Positions 32,029-42,270 of a stretch of 62,421 bases of DNA are shown here, in pieces; positions within the stretch are counted from its first letter, which is position 1, and each line of letters starts with the position of its first letter. Origin of the DNA: Chara braunii (taxonomy: Eukaryota > Streptophyta > Charophyceae > Charales > Characeae); the NCBI GenBank assembly GCA_003427395.1, contig BFEA01000138.1:1381713-1444133 (forward strand), read 5' to 3'. The position numbers and the translations under genes are program-made. The notes below the pieces were generated by a model. The model was not told where the DNA came from. It searched no databases and saw only the letters and a list, made by a program, of their open reading frames with translations.

Positions 32029-32202
32029 AAGGGTCTCGCCGCACGGCACACGAAACGAAAACGAAACGAGTGCATCTGGCAACCAAAGGTGGCAAAATAC
32101 ACTCGTTACTATTTATAGCAAACTGATGAACCTGGCCATTTTCTGGGGGATGATACATTCGTTTCCTTTTTCGTTTCGTGTGCCGTGCTGCAGCGCCCTA
32201 AG
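32029..32202. mobile_element. MITE with 12-bp flanking direct repeats
   Basis: Terminal inverted repeats of about 35 bp (GCACGGCACACGAAACGAAA at 32041 and its reverse complement ending about 32190) enclose a short AT-richer centre. Both flanks carry AATTGTTGTACT (32017-32028 and 32203-32214), which looks like a target-site duplication. Long TIRs with a duplication near 9-12 bp suggest a Mutator-like non-autonomous element; that assignment is inference. Confidence 0.7.
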
Positions 32203-32779
32203 AATTGTTGTACTGAGAATGCTCAGCTTGGTCTTCCACGTCTTCATCCACCTCATCCTCACAATGTATGTCCTCTCTGTCGTCAAGGACAGACTGATTC
32301 TTGAGCCTTCCTTATTCTTTCCTTGGCTTTCAGATCTAGGGCGCACCATGAAATTCGAGTATGTCGGGCGATGAGGACGACGGGGGCAGGGGACTGCGCC
32401 TAACACACGCGCCGTGAGCCTAGGTCCTGGTCTTCGCCACGTCACCGGTTGACGTGTCCAGGGAACCGCCCCGTTTCACGGGATTCACGCAAGACTCCCG
32501 CGCCGCCACGTAGCAAGGTGATGTGGCAACAAGGCGCTGGAGGGAGATCGCAGTGGAGATAGCCCAAGGTGACATGGAAGTGTGTAATTCTTAGTCTGAA
32601 GCACGCCAAACTTGCAGATCGGAGTTATCACAGCATGGAGCGCGGTCCGTCATCAAGCTCGAGTTCGTCAACACTATCAGCAGGTCGTCATCAAGATTAC
32701 TAGTCATCATCACTTGCGGTAAGGCGATCGTTATCAACATAATGGATAATTAGTTGACATCCGCATCATCATTACATCT

Positions 32780-33025
32780 CTATGGGTGTTTACTTATTAC
32801 TATAGTGATTTTCATCATCTGTAGTATCACGATCATCAGCACTATTATCCTCATAGTTATCATCTGTTGTATCACGATCATCAATACTATCATCCTCACA
32901 GCTATCATATGTAGGCGAAGCTGATCGCCACTACTATCCTTAACACTTCCATCATCACTACCATCATAAATACTAATATCATATGCGAACTTTTTAGTCT
33001 TAGGGTACCGTTTTCGGCTACCCAA
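32780..33025 (-). pseudogene. Acidic Asp/Ser/Thr-repeat peptide remnant
   Basis: On the minus strand 33025-32895 encodes SRKRYPKTKKFAYDISIYDG followed by Asp/Ser-rich sequence. Shifting frame by one, 32900-32790 encodes an acidic repeat (SIDDRDTTDD, then SADDRDTTDD) ending in TAA. At DNA level this is a 45-bp direct repeat (units near 32815 and 32860). It may be the end of a decayed acidic-tailed gene or just an ATC-rich microsatellite. Confidence 0.25.
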
Positions 33026-33669
33026 TTATCCAATAATCATTAATATTTACATCCTGATTAGCTATATCTTGATTACCTCATCCTAGTTCATCCTTTAAAA
33101 TTCATCCTTAAAAGACGTTCTAGATAGATCCCTAAGCTTTTTCTATTTTCGATTTCTAAAAACCGAGATTCCTATTGTAAATTTCGAGTTTACGATCTTA
33201 TTTCGATCCCAATCTCACATGCAAAATTTGTTCTAGAAGAGTACTTCTACGAAATCCCCTGAATTTTCTATTTCGCTTGAATTCCCTGCTTACTTTACCT
33301 TACGTTACCTTAAGGAGGGGGTTGTTTGTAGGGCTATGATGGTATGATGGGGAAAAAGAACGCGCTTTGTGGGAAGGGGCTAACTGCAGAGTGGAAATAG
33401 GGTAAAGCAGCAGGGGAGATGGTGGCTTCACTGCAGTAAGTCTTACCGGAGTAAGGTTGGATAGGTTTGGGAGATGGGTGCTTATAGCCCCTTGCTTCAG
33501 ACAGTTTCACCTACTGAGATCTCTTACATAAGGGGTGTTGGGCTCGGTTTTACGTTCCTGGTTTTTATGGTTATGAGTTCTTGCTCCAAGAGGGTTGCGG
33601 GGGAAGAGGTGGGAAGGGGGGGCAACAGAGGGGGGGCTGGGGGTTTCGTTAGTAAGTCTTAGGAGGAAG

Positions 33670-34660
33670 AGGCTGGGACGACGCAGGCCGGTGCTGGAGT
33701 GTTTACTTTGTGACCCCCGAGGAGCATGAGGTCTGGGGAGTTCTGTCGAAGACAGAACCAGCACTTTCGACGTGGCTGTCACTGGGGTGATACCCCTGTT
33801 ACCAGTGGGGAGTGCGGCTATGGGGAGTTGCCAAGGGTGGAAGACACTCCTTACCGTCCACACTAGGTTGGTCGATATCGGGGCATGGTGGTGCCCTGTA
33901 ACTCCAGCATGGGAGGGTATGAGACCATTCGGGTGTTGGATCCAGGGCTGAATATGAGACCTGGGGTTTCTCCAGTTGTTGTGGGGAGGGAGGGGTTTTG
34001 TTGTTTGTGCAGTTCCTACTCAAAATTTTCTGCTGGAGGGTCCTGAGAGTGCTTACGGTTCCAGGACTTCTAGCAACCTCCTCTGGGTTACTTCGATACT
34101 GCTATGCTTGGTGATCTGTGGCTGTTCGATGCCAGAACGACGCTGGCCGGTGCTGGGGTAATGCCCTGTAATTTGTCGATACAGGACCGTGAGGCTTAGT
34201 GGAGTAATCTGGGGATGCTTTGGGGTGGGCATCTTACGGGACAGCTAAAGATTGTTGTGGAGACGACGCTGGCCGGAGCTGGGGCGAGTTGTGTTGCCCT
34301 GTAACTCAGCAGAAGTGGGGGCGTGACGTCTGGAAGAGCTCGGCAGGGAGTAAGGCAGTTTTGAGGGATTCTGGAAGGGTGGCTTAGGGAGTTCGAGGTT
34401 TTTTTAAATCCTTTTGGATCCCGGCGGTTACTTTTCATACCTTATCCTTTTCGTGCTATATCCAGCTCTTTGGTTTTCTGGTTGTGTGGTAGCTTCTAGT
34501 CTTCTAATGTATCTGGGATAGAGAAGTTCAGAGAGGGTTGAGCCTGGACTGATATCCGCAGAGTTGCTCAGTTCTGTGCCTCTGGTTTGCCGATGCCAGA
34601 ACGACGCTGACCGGAGCTGGGGNGCTGCCCTGTGACCTGCAATCTGCAGGAGTGTGAGGT
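33670..34660. repeat. Diverged repeats around CGACGCTGGCCGGTGCTGGGG
   Basis: The theme ACGACGCTGGCCGGTGCTGG followed by TGCCCTGTAA and an AGGAGTGTGAGGTCT-like stretch recurs near 33675, 34136, 34262 and 34600; a partial unit lies near 33885. Spacing is irregular (130-460 bp). No coding frame is shared between units. Flanking 33040-33660 and 34690-34980 hold nothing I recognise. Confidence 0.5.
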
Positions 34661-35041
34661 CTTGTAGAGAGATCTGGGTTTTGCCGAGGGAGGAAGGCAA
34701 TTCAGTGGTAAATCGGGGGAGGCTGCTAGGTGGCGAGAAGAGAGGGGCTATGGGTGATGTTGGTTTGGGTAGGATTGTCTCTGAGGTTTAAAATCCTGCT
34801 TCATGGAAGGCTAGGAGTTTAAGCTAGGTCAGGAAGCCAAAATAGCTGATATAGCCTAGTTTACCACATAAGCATAAGGTCACTAGTATCAACATCATAA
34901 TCATCTTCATTTTCATAAGAGGGGCGCTGAGCCCGGTTCTCAGCTGTTTTCGGTGTTCTCTCCGGGTAGACTGTGAGGACCCCGGCCTCAAACATTTTCA
35001 TTGACAATATCAGCCTTGGGCACTGGGCCCGGTGAAAAAAA

Positions 35042-35106
35042 NNNNNNNNNNNNNNNNNNNNNNNNNNNNNNNNNNNNNNNNNNNNNNNNNNNNNNNNNNN
35101 NNNNNN
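35042..35106. other. Assembly gap (65 N)
   Basis: The N run begins directly after a run of seven A residues, as does the larger gap at 48310, suggesting homopolymer-related assembly breaks. Confidence 0.95.
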
Positions 35107-35689
35107 TACACTCATTACTTTCCCTTTCTTTCCCTTTGGCTTACTTTGCTTTGTCTTCTCGCGATCTCTTCTCTGTGTATATCCCCTCACCGTTTACTCT
35201 GCCTCTTTCTCACAGCATACAAGTGGACCCTTATGCCACACGGGGATGCGGGCAGCTCATGCCCAAAAGTCCATCAACGTGGCGAGCTTTGTACGTGAGA
35301 GGTACAGTAAAGTGGGAGTTAAAAGAAGCATGATAAAAATGAACGGTTTCAGTGCGCTCTTCATGTTTTCCTTGAGGACTTTTATCCAAATTTTATCCTT
35401 TGTTTCGCAAAGTGCGCTCCTTTAGTTCATAGATATGTGACAATATATATCGTCCTAGAGAACTGCCCAGTGAACCGTAGAAGGAGACGAGGACTAGCAG
35501 ACAAGGGGCTGTGACAGACTGTCTAGCTGGAGCTGCACTGAATCATCAGGAGGCTGAACCCTCTACAGTCTGCAGAGTCCCCTAACTGATGATGCTGGAA
35601 GTGATAGCCCACGATAATCCCGGCTGTGGTTGAAGACCAACAATCGCCCAACAACTGATACCCTGAGGTGGGCACCAACCAATCCAGTT

Positions 35690-35770
35690 GATGTAGCTCA
35701 GTGGTTAGAGCACCGGTTGGAAATGCGCGTTGTGGTATAAGGTTGCGGGTTCAAAACCCCGTAGCCTTGC
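35690..35770 (+). repeat. tRNA-derived SINE head 1
   Basis: TGTAGCTCAGTGGTTAGAGC (box A and D-arm) and GCGGGTTCAAAACCCC (box B and T-arm) are spaced as in a pol III promoter. The anticodon region is too long and unpaired for a tRNA gene, so it is read as a SINE head. The body continues to about 35920. Confidence 0.6.
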
Positions 35771-35920
35771 GCATGGACACCGGCAGGGCGTTAGATTGAC
35801 GCACGGCTGGACGCACATCCCCTTGGGCTGACACATCGTACTATTACAGACACTGACTGCGCACCACCCAAGGAGTCCAGGGTGTTGTATGTTGGTTGTG
35901 GGTTCCGCAGGGTTTGCTTG

Positions 35921-36008
35921 GGGTGTTGGTCTGGGGTGTTCTGATGTTCTCCCCAGTCTGGCATGGGTGTTGGTCTGGGGTGTTCTGATGTTCTCCCCAG
36001 TCTGGCAT
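35921..36008. repeat. 44-bp tandem duplication
   Basis: Two exact-looking units (35921-35964 and 35965-36008) of GGGTGTTGGTCTGGGGTGTT followed by CTGATGTTCTCCCCAGTCTG and GCAT. Confidence 0.9.
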
Positions 36009-36029
36009 ATCACACGATCATTCCATTTC

Positions 36030-36680
36030 CGGTAGTTGCTCATATGGTAGAGTCTTGGATTACATGTTGCAAGGTCACGGGTTCAAGCTTGGTTCGTTCC
36101 TTGGGGGGAGGTCCTTGTCCAGCTGGCCCGTTCTCTCCTCGATAGAGTACAAATAGCTTTCGGGCATACACACATAGCTTGCGAATTATATATCGCTTAC
36201 AGGTTACATACACCAGTTTCCGCACATGATACTGTCTACACAGATTCACAGAATATATACACAAAAAGCAGGCTGGGGAGCTGGTGGGGTCTAGTGCCTG
36301 CAGTAGGTTCAGCTAGGTTGGATAGGGTGCCATTGGGTGCAGTTCCTACTGACATTCGGGAACTGCCTGGTGGCTATATATATGGCGCCTGTAGTTCATT
36401 CTCTGGGCCTGGCGTCCAAAGTTCCCGTTCGACAAGGTTCGTCCGATTCCGCTTTCACCAGGGCTGGGCAATCTATCAGCCCTGGTGCCTATCACTGCTG
36501 TTCGGTCCAAGTTCCAGGACACCCACGGCTCACAGTTCCAGATGACTGGCCTCTACAACACCCTGGACTTTTCAAAAAAGAAAAGGAAAAAAAAAAAAAA
36601 AAAAGAAAGAAAGAAAGAACGAAAGAAAGAAAGAAAGAAAGAAAAAGCAAAAAAAAAAACAAAAAAAACCAAAAAAGAGG
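36030..36680 (+). repeat. tRNA-derived SINE 2 with A-rich tail
   Basis: GTAGTTGCTCATATGGTAGAG (box A-like) and CACGGGTTCAAGCTTGG (box B-like) lie at 36031-36097. A non-coding body follows, ending in an A/GAAA-rich tract at 36576-36672. The A-rich end is followed by GAGGTGGGCACCAACCA, shared with 30037 and 35665. Length and tail fit a SINE; the exact ends are uncertain. Confidence 0.5.
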
Positions 36681-37082
36681 TGGGCACCAACCACTGCCCT
36701 CAAGGTACCTGTGACAAAACGCAAAGCAGACTATCACTCACCCACACCAGACGGAAACTCCACATCCATACCTGTATACATGCATGCAGATACATATTCA
36801 TGTACATTTTCTTCTGTAGTTTTATTCTAAGAAAAATTGTTGAAGATATACGACCTTGGCTATATGGGTAGTCGACATCCTGAGCAGGCACCACTAGGGC
36901 GTGGCGAGCGCTAATCGGACCGGTCGGCGAGGACCGACCGCACTCCGGTTGACTCCCTCGGTGTTCCCGGGGGAGGCGAGGATCCCGTAGCCATAGCCGA
37001 GCACGCAGGCAAAGCCAGCTCGGTGGGGCGATCGGAGTACACCTCGGACGATCTCGCGTTTGATTCACACGAAGAGATTGGG

Positions 37083-37600
37083 CGACGCATGGCGGGAGCA
37101 TGGACAGTCGAGACACGAGAAGCAGCAGAGGTTACATAAACGATTACTAAGTAGCAGTGACATGGCCAGCAGAGTCAAACGATAAAGCGAGATATCGGAC
37201 GACGCATGGCGGGAGCATGGAGTGTTGACAGAGGAGAAGCAGCAGAGGTCGAAAAAACAAGAACGAGGTAGAGGCGAATTGTCAGCAACGTGAGACGACA
37301 AAGTAGGGAAGGGGGGTGAGTAACGGTGAGATCTCGCTGGGAAAAGACGACGCATGGTGGGAGCAGGGATTGTTGAGAGAGGAGAAGCAGCAGAGGTCGA
37401 AAAAACAAGAAATAAGTAGAGGCGACATTGTCTGCAACGTGAGACGACAAAGTAGGGAGGACAGAGGAGATTGGAAAGAGTGCGGTTGAAGACGCAATAG
37501 CGATAAGAATCGCAGCGACAGGAGAGAACGAATGAAGAGGGGTGATTAACGGTGTGATCTCGCTGGGAAAAAAGAGGGATAGGGGAAGACAAAGGGCTAA
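37083..37600. repeat. ~117-148-bp imperfect tandem repeat, three to four units
   Basis: Units start with CGACGCATGGCGGGAGCATGG at 37083, 37200 and (variant) 37348. Each contains GAGAAGCAGCAGAGGT and AACGTGAGACGACAAAGTAG or related sequence. The ending GTGATCTCGCTGGGAAAA recurs near 37330 and 37555. Minus-strand frames across it are repetitive (Cys/Ser/Leu-rich) and not recognised as genes. Confidence 0.75.
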
Positions 37601-38010
37601 CGGTGGGAGCTCACTGGGAGTAGAGAGGAGGGAGTCAGAGTACGGAGTGTTCCGAAGTGACAAGAAGGACGAAGAAGGGGAGAGGGGGCAGCTGCGGGGG
37701 AAGGGGTGAAGCTCAGCGCGAACAAGTGGAAGGCTTTGCTACGAAGCAGCGACAAAGCAGAATACGACAAGTGGATACGATAGGCGCCGTAATCAAATGA
37801 AAACTACACACGGAACCAGATGTTACACACGGAACCAGGAGCTGGGAATAAGCATGCCGGCCATCGCCGCCAAATCCCTGATCTCCATCTGGTGGAGGGT
37901 ATGATCCCCCCTGACCAGCACTCCCGCCTGCTCATCCGCCCTTCCCTTCTACCCTTCCCCCCCCCCTTGTGTAGCGCTTCTGTCCCCCCTATTCCCCTTC
38001 CCCCCCCTTC

Positions 38011-38035
38011 CTGTCTCTTATACACATCTAGATGT
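38011..38035. other. Leftover Nextera mosaic-end / mate-pair junction adapter
   Basis: CTGTCTCTTATACACATCT is exactly the Tn5 mosaic-end sequence used in Nextera libraries. It is followed by AGATGT, the start of the reverse-complement half found in mate-pair junction adapters. It is in low-complexity C-rich DNA. This is an assembly artefact, not biology, and the join here should not be trusted. Confidence 0.9.
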
Positions 38036-38082
38036 CCTCCTCCATTCTCTCACCCCTTCCCTGCCCTTTCCCGTCTCCCTGA

Positions 38083-38212
38083 CCTGGGATCGAATCCAAC
38101 ACAGTCCCCGCAGCGCCTGCTTATCCGCCCTCCTGTCCTACCATCCCCTTCCCCTCCCCCCCCTCCCCGTCCCCCTGACCTGGGGATCGAAACCAACACA
38201 GTCCCGCAGTTA
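38083..38212. repeat. Two copies of CCTGACCTGGGATCGAAWCCAACACAGTCCC
   Basis: The segment CTGACCTGGGATCGAATCC continuing AACACAGTCCC appears at about 38081-38111 and again (one-base differences) at about 38174-38206, separated by C-rich sequence. GGATCGAATCC resembles a pol III box B, so the repeat may be tRNA-derived. Confidence 0.5.
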
Positions 38213-38343
38213 CAAAGTGGAAACTACCGTACAAGCCCCTGGTGATTCCAGCTACCAGTGGCCTGTAATTAACAATCACCACCTGCATTGGATCCTGGTC
38301 TTCGCTCCAATACAGCCACTGGTGATTCCAGTTAATACTCAGG

Positions 38344-40353
38344 ATGATGAATGGGAAAGAGTTGACATCAAACAACAACGGGCCAGATATGTGCCCCAAC
38401 ACAGATAATCCTCCGTCCCCATCCCAGCAGTCTCCTCCCACCACACATAACGACGGCCTAACTAGTGGAAATGAGGTTGCTGCAAACAGCAACGGGGCAG
38501 CCATTCGCCCCAGATCAGAGGAAGGAGGTGGTACACAGGAAGGAGGGGGTAACCCACCGCTCTCTTCCCAGCCGTTTGAGGAACGGCCCACAACGTCAAA
38601 TGCTCTACAGCAAGCTGATGGAGAGCAAGCGACACATAATGAAGTACAGACAGATAAGCCGGAGGACACAGGCCCGACCTCCGGGGGAGATCAGTCCCGG
38701 GAGGCTGGACACAGCATGGTGTATAGGAAACCAAGAGACTCCTATGCCCTCATGCAGGCTCTCGCTGCAGCGGGCCAATCATCCCCGGAGGAACCGCTGG
38801 CCCTGGAAGCTATGGGCCTTATGAAAGCCCATTTCATCCACAAGTTGCACACTCGGCCTATCAAAAAATACATAGAAAAGGATGGTTACATCTACCCGCA
38901 TTCAATATTTCCCCAGCATGCACTAGCAGCCCGAAACATGATCTATACTCAGAACGCCGTCCAGTTTACTTTCTCCCAACAGTTAACAGATGTGCCGGTG
39001 AATGAAAAACTGCTATGGGTGCAGCACAGACTGAGGGCTATCAAAACCAGCGACCAAGCAGTCGCAAACCACTTTCTGGTTGAATCGGCGGGGGTAAATA
39101 TTGTCACAGTGATCACAATCTACTCAATTGACAAGGCCAACCTTCTCAAATTGAAGACACTCCGCTTCAGGGGTTGCGGGGTGGAAGTGAAGGGATGGGA
39201 ACCCCCCACCCCATTCACGACAGACCAGAGGAGGGAACAGTTGATGAAGAACCATTTTTGGGTGGAATTCCGGTTCGCCCCGTTGAGCGTACAGGGTGCC
39301 ATCTTGGCAGAACTGCACCACCAATTTGCCCCGGTCTTGGGTTATATCAACGACACCCCCCGATTTCTCCCCAAGCGGGATGACACCCTTTTAGTGGCAG
39401 TGGACTGGGATCCGACTAAAGGCTTCCCGGTCAGTGGCCAATGGTCATTCTCGCAGGATGATAAGATCTTTGCAGTTCAGGTCAACCATCCCCAGAATCC
39501 ATGGTGCTATACATGTAGACAAAGAGGGCATCTGTCTTCGGACCTCAACTGCCCCAACACGCAGGCCAAGCCACTCAAAGGACTGGTCAAACCGCACCCC
39601 GATGGCCCGGGCCGATGGGTTCCGGAAGACCCGTCCTTTGAAGGATGGGTATTCCGCAGAACATCCATCAAAGAACCGGGCGAGTGGAAGTGGGAAGGGA
39701 TGGGCCGCCCATCCAAATCGCCAGCGAATGCAACGACGACACGCACGAAGGGTAAGGTTGACACTGGGAGAAACGGGGTTGCATCACAGCAGGCTTCGCA
39801 GCCTACTAGGAGAGGCATTCCCACAACCCCGGCCACAGCCACTCCCGCGCGCCCGACAGCTGCCCCACAACAAGAAACACATGGCAGGTCGGCTGGGCCC
39901 GCTGCCCCCACCGAGGACACGAACGCAGCACAGACTGGAGCCCGCCCCAAGGCAGGCCAAGACCAACACAACGCGAACCTCCAATGCTCTCGGGACCGGG
40001 ACACCACACAAGGAAATGTCAAAGGTCAGGAGAGCATCACAGACCTGCCCTCGGGTGTGCCCTCAGCCCATCTGCCAGTAGGCCAGGGTGCACAACAGCC
40101 CACTCATCACACAGACACTCGCACCATCCGAGGTGGAAAGACGGGCGCTGGAGGATGGGAAAAGGCGGCTAAAAAAACACAGATCCTCTCCAAATGGAAA
40201 GAAAAGCTCCTAAACGTTTCGGCGCCAACCGCCCTGACGGAATGGAAGGAGTGGAGAGAGCCACGGATGACCCCATGGGTCGCTTACCTATGGACCAGTC
40301 AGGTCCCCCCCCTCAAAGAGTGCCTGATGAGGTCTGTCAACCCCTTACCATAG
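38344..40353 (+). CDS. LINE copy C ORF1 (zinc-knuckle RNA-binding protein)
   Basis: 669 codons, open. The nominal first codon is ATG at 38344. Residues 1-110 are Ser/Pro/Gly/Asn-rich and probably disordered. Residues ~165-385 form a folded region shared with copy B (NHFWVEFRFAPLSVQGAIL; LPKRDDTLLVAVDWD). A CCHC-type knuckle, CYTCRQRGHLSSDLNC (CX2CX4HX6C), lies at residues 388-403. The C-terminal ~250 residues are Pro/Thr/Ala-rich and basic. LINE ORF1 proteins of this type coat the element RNA in cytoplasmic particles. The frame overlaps other open frames at 40194-40781, so the true end or a frameshift into the next ORF is unsettled. Confidence 0.75.
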   Translation: MMNGKELTSNNNGPDMCPNTDNPPSPSQQSPPTTHNDGLTSGNEVAANSNGAAIRPRSEEGGGTQEGGGNPPLSSQPFEERPTTSNALQQADGEQATHNEVQTDKPEDTGPTSGGDQSREAGHSMVYRKPRDSYALMQALAAAGQSSPEEPLALEAMGLMKAHFIHKLHTRPIKKYIEKDGYIYPHSIFPQHALAARNMIYTQNAVQFTFSQQLTDVPVNEKLLWVQHRLRAIKTSDQAVANHFLVESAGVNIVTVITIYSIDKANLLKLKTLRFRGCGVEVKGWEPPTPFTTDQRREQLMKNHFWVEFRFAPLSVQGAILAELHHQFAPVLGYINDTPRFLPKRDDTLLVAVDWDPTKGFPVSGQWSFSQDDKIFAVQVNHPQNPWCYTCRQRGHLSSDLNCPNTQAKPLKGLVKPHPDGPGRWVPEDPSFEGWVFRRTSIKEPGEWKWEGMGRPSKSPANATTTRTKGKVDTGRNGVASQQASQPTRRGIPTTPATATPARPTAAPQQETHGRSAGPAAPTEDTNAAQTGARPKAGQDQHNANLQCSRDRDTTQGNVKGQESITDLPSGVPSAHLPVGQGAQQPTHHTDTRTIRGGKTGAGGWEKAAKKTQILSKWKEKLLNVSAPTALTEWKEWREPRMTPWVAYLWTSQVPPLKECLMRSVNPLP

Positions 40354-40669
40354 TGGCCCCTCAGAACGGTGCAGGTGTCGCACAGCTGGCAGATGGTCCC
40401 TTCCAGGCCAACCTGCAGCTCGGCTCCACCACACAGGGGATCTCAGATGAGATCCAACGGACAGGATGCGACATAACAATATCGCCAGAACTGACAGCAA
40501 TGCTGTCCAACCACAATATCCCGGCATTGCACAATGTGCTGGGCAATGACCCCCACTCCCACCAACGCTTCATATCCCAAGGCAAGAGAATGGTGGAGAT
40601 TGGGAGCCTCCGCACACGCAAGAGTCGATTGCAGCTCCGGAGGCACCCCCTCTCCCTCCCGGAGTCGAG

Positions 40670-42151
40670 GTGGACATGGGAAGAGGGGAGGAAGGGGACA
40701 GCGAAACAGGTCTGGAGACAGGGAAGGAAAATCACAATAAAGCGAATCACGGCCGTCCCCTCTCAAGGAACAAGAAGGTGAGAGCGAGACTCAAACTGAT
40801 CGCAGACACTATACTCATGGGGATTCTAAAAAAGGCAGACCAAGGGAACCAATCTCAAATCCCACCTTTACTCTGGGAAAACATAAGGAGAGCCTTCATG
40901 AGCAAACCCACTATCACCCAACTTCAGGATAACGCAACGGACCCGGCAGCCAATGATTGGAGAGTTGTGGCTTCTCTCATAATGCAAGCGGTTCACAATC
41001 TCATCCAAAAGATCCAACAACCTTCCCGTCGGAACATGCAAATGACGACAGAACGAGCAATCGTCACTACGGGATGCCGCAGCAGTGAGACAGTCAATCT
41101 CTCCATCGATGGAGTTACTTGGCCGGAGATCATAATACAGGAATTGGAAAGCGTCATAGCAGACACAGACTACAGCAATGCACTTGTACGTACCGGAACG
41201 GAGGAACTGGTGCCTCCTCACCTGCTGCTCCCACTGCTCCATCTCCAGACATTCCCCGGGAGCACAGGGGAGACTTCACAACCCAGTGTGGACAATGCTG
41301 CCCTGCAATACCACCACAACTCAAATGCTATCACTGTCCACCAAAGCCAGCCCCCTTCTCACCTTGCACAGCTCTCTGAATCTGACTCTGACACAGACTC
41401 AGACTCAAACCAGGACACGGACTCGCTGCTAGAGTTTGATTGGGGGCACCTGCAGCAAACAGACTTCCAAAAATACCTTTCGCCCGGACACAGACCAGCC
41501 GCTGAGCATCACAAGCACCTTGGAGAGCTGAATGTCCACCCCGGGAATGCGGACGGCTTGCACCTGCAGATGGGGCATATACAGGAGCCCCCCCTTCAAA
41601 TCCCCGACGAACCACAACATTCCCCCAAACGGATCATGACCACAGATCATCCACGGGGGGCAACGCATGCTACTGCATCTGCGGTGCAGGTCCCTGACCC
41701 AAAGTCCCAATTCGGGCCGAAGGAGAAAATGCAAGGCAAGCGCAACTCCTTCAGAGAAGCAATGGCCATTGCACAGGCGCTGACATCGGACAGGAGTCTG
41801 AACCCTGGAGTGGTGATCCTACCTATAAAAAGAAAACACCAAAATGGTGAGTGGCAATTGGGACTCAGATACAACTCCCCCAGGGTACCTAAACCAGCAA
41901 GCAGATTCCTCAGGATGTCACAGGACACCCCCCCCGGCCTCACACTGCAGGGCTGGAGAGGAAGTACAACGCAAGTCATGACCAGGCACATGCTGAGGAA
42001 CCACTTGAATCAGAATGGCGACCGGGGGGTGGTGGGGACTGTGTTTCCACAAGGTCTCCCCTTCCCAAAAGGAGCCTCACCGATTTTGGTTCCTTTTGAA
42101 CCAAACGACCCAAGTAACGAACCAGGGAATCAGATTTTCTGGTTAACATGA
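40670..42151 (+). CDS. LINE copy C middle ORF (conserved, function unknown)
   Basis: 493 codons, open, with an ATG at 40670, in a frame different from ORF1 and ORF2. It has a helical N-terminal region (LLWENIRRAFMSKPTITQLQ), a long Gln/His/Ser/Asp-rich middle with an SDSDTDSDSNQDTDS tract near residues 240-255, and the conserved motif VILPIKRKHQNGEWQLGL near residue 385. The same two blocks occur in copies A and B in the same place between ORF1 and the endonuclease. No named domain is recognised. Conservation across three copies argues it encodes a real protein of this LINE lineage rather than a spacer. 42152-42270 is an ordinary short intergenic stretch. Confidence 0.65.
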   Translation: MDMGRGEEGDSETGLETGKENHNKANHGRPLSRNKKVRARLKLIADTILMGILKKADQGNQSQIPPLLWENIRRAFMSKPTITQLQDNATDPAANDWRVVASLIMQAVHNLIQKIQQPSRRNMQMTTERAIVTTGCRSSETVNLSIDGVTWPEIIIQELESVIADTDYSNALVRTGTEELVPPHLLLPLLHLQTFPGSTGETSQPSVDNAALQYHHNSNAITVHQSQPPSHLAQLSESDSDTDSDSNQDTDSLLEFDWGHLQQTDFQKYLSPGHRPAAEHHKHLGELNVHPGNADGLHLQMGHIQEPPLQIPDEPQHSPKRIMTTDHPRGATHATASAVQVPDPKSQFGPKEKMQGKRNSFREAMAIAQALTSDRSLNPGVVILPIKRKHQNGEWQLGLRYNSPRVPKPASRFLRMSQDTPPGLTLQGWRGSTTQVMTRHMLRNHLNQNGDRGVVGTVFPQGLPFPKGASPILVPFEPNDPSNEPGNQIFWLT

Positions 42152-42270
42152 CGGGAGCTCCTGGATACCCCTATGTCTAGACTCAGATCCAATAACATCT
42201 GGGCAGCAGAAGAGCAGGCAGAATTCATCCTTCAACTTCTCGAAGAGTCGGCCCTAGACGAGGACAGAGC

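Noticed and set aside
35690-35770. Functional tRNA gene
   Set aside because: Boxes A and B are good, but the anticodon arm and acceptor stem do not fold, so it is called a SINE head.
36337-36871. Lys-rich ORFs over the A/GAAA tract
   Set aside because: Low-complexity SINE tail, not a gene.
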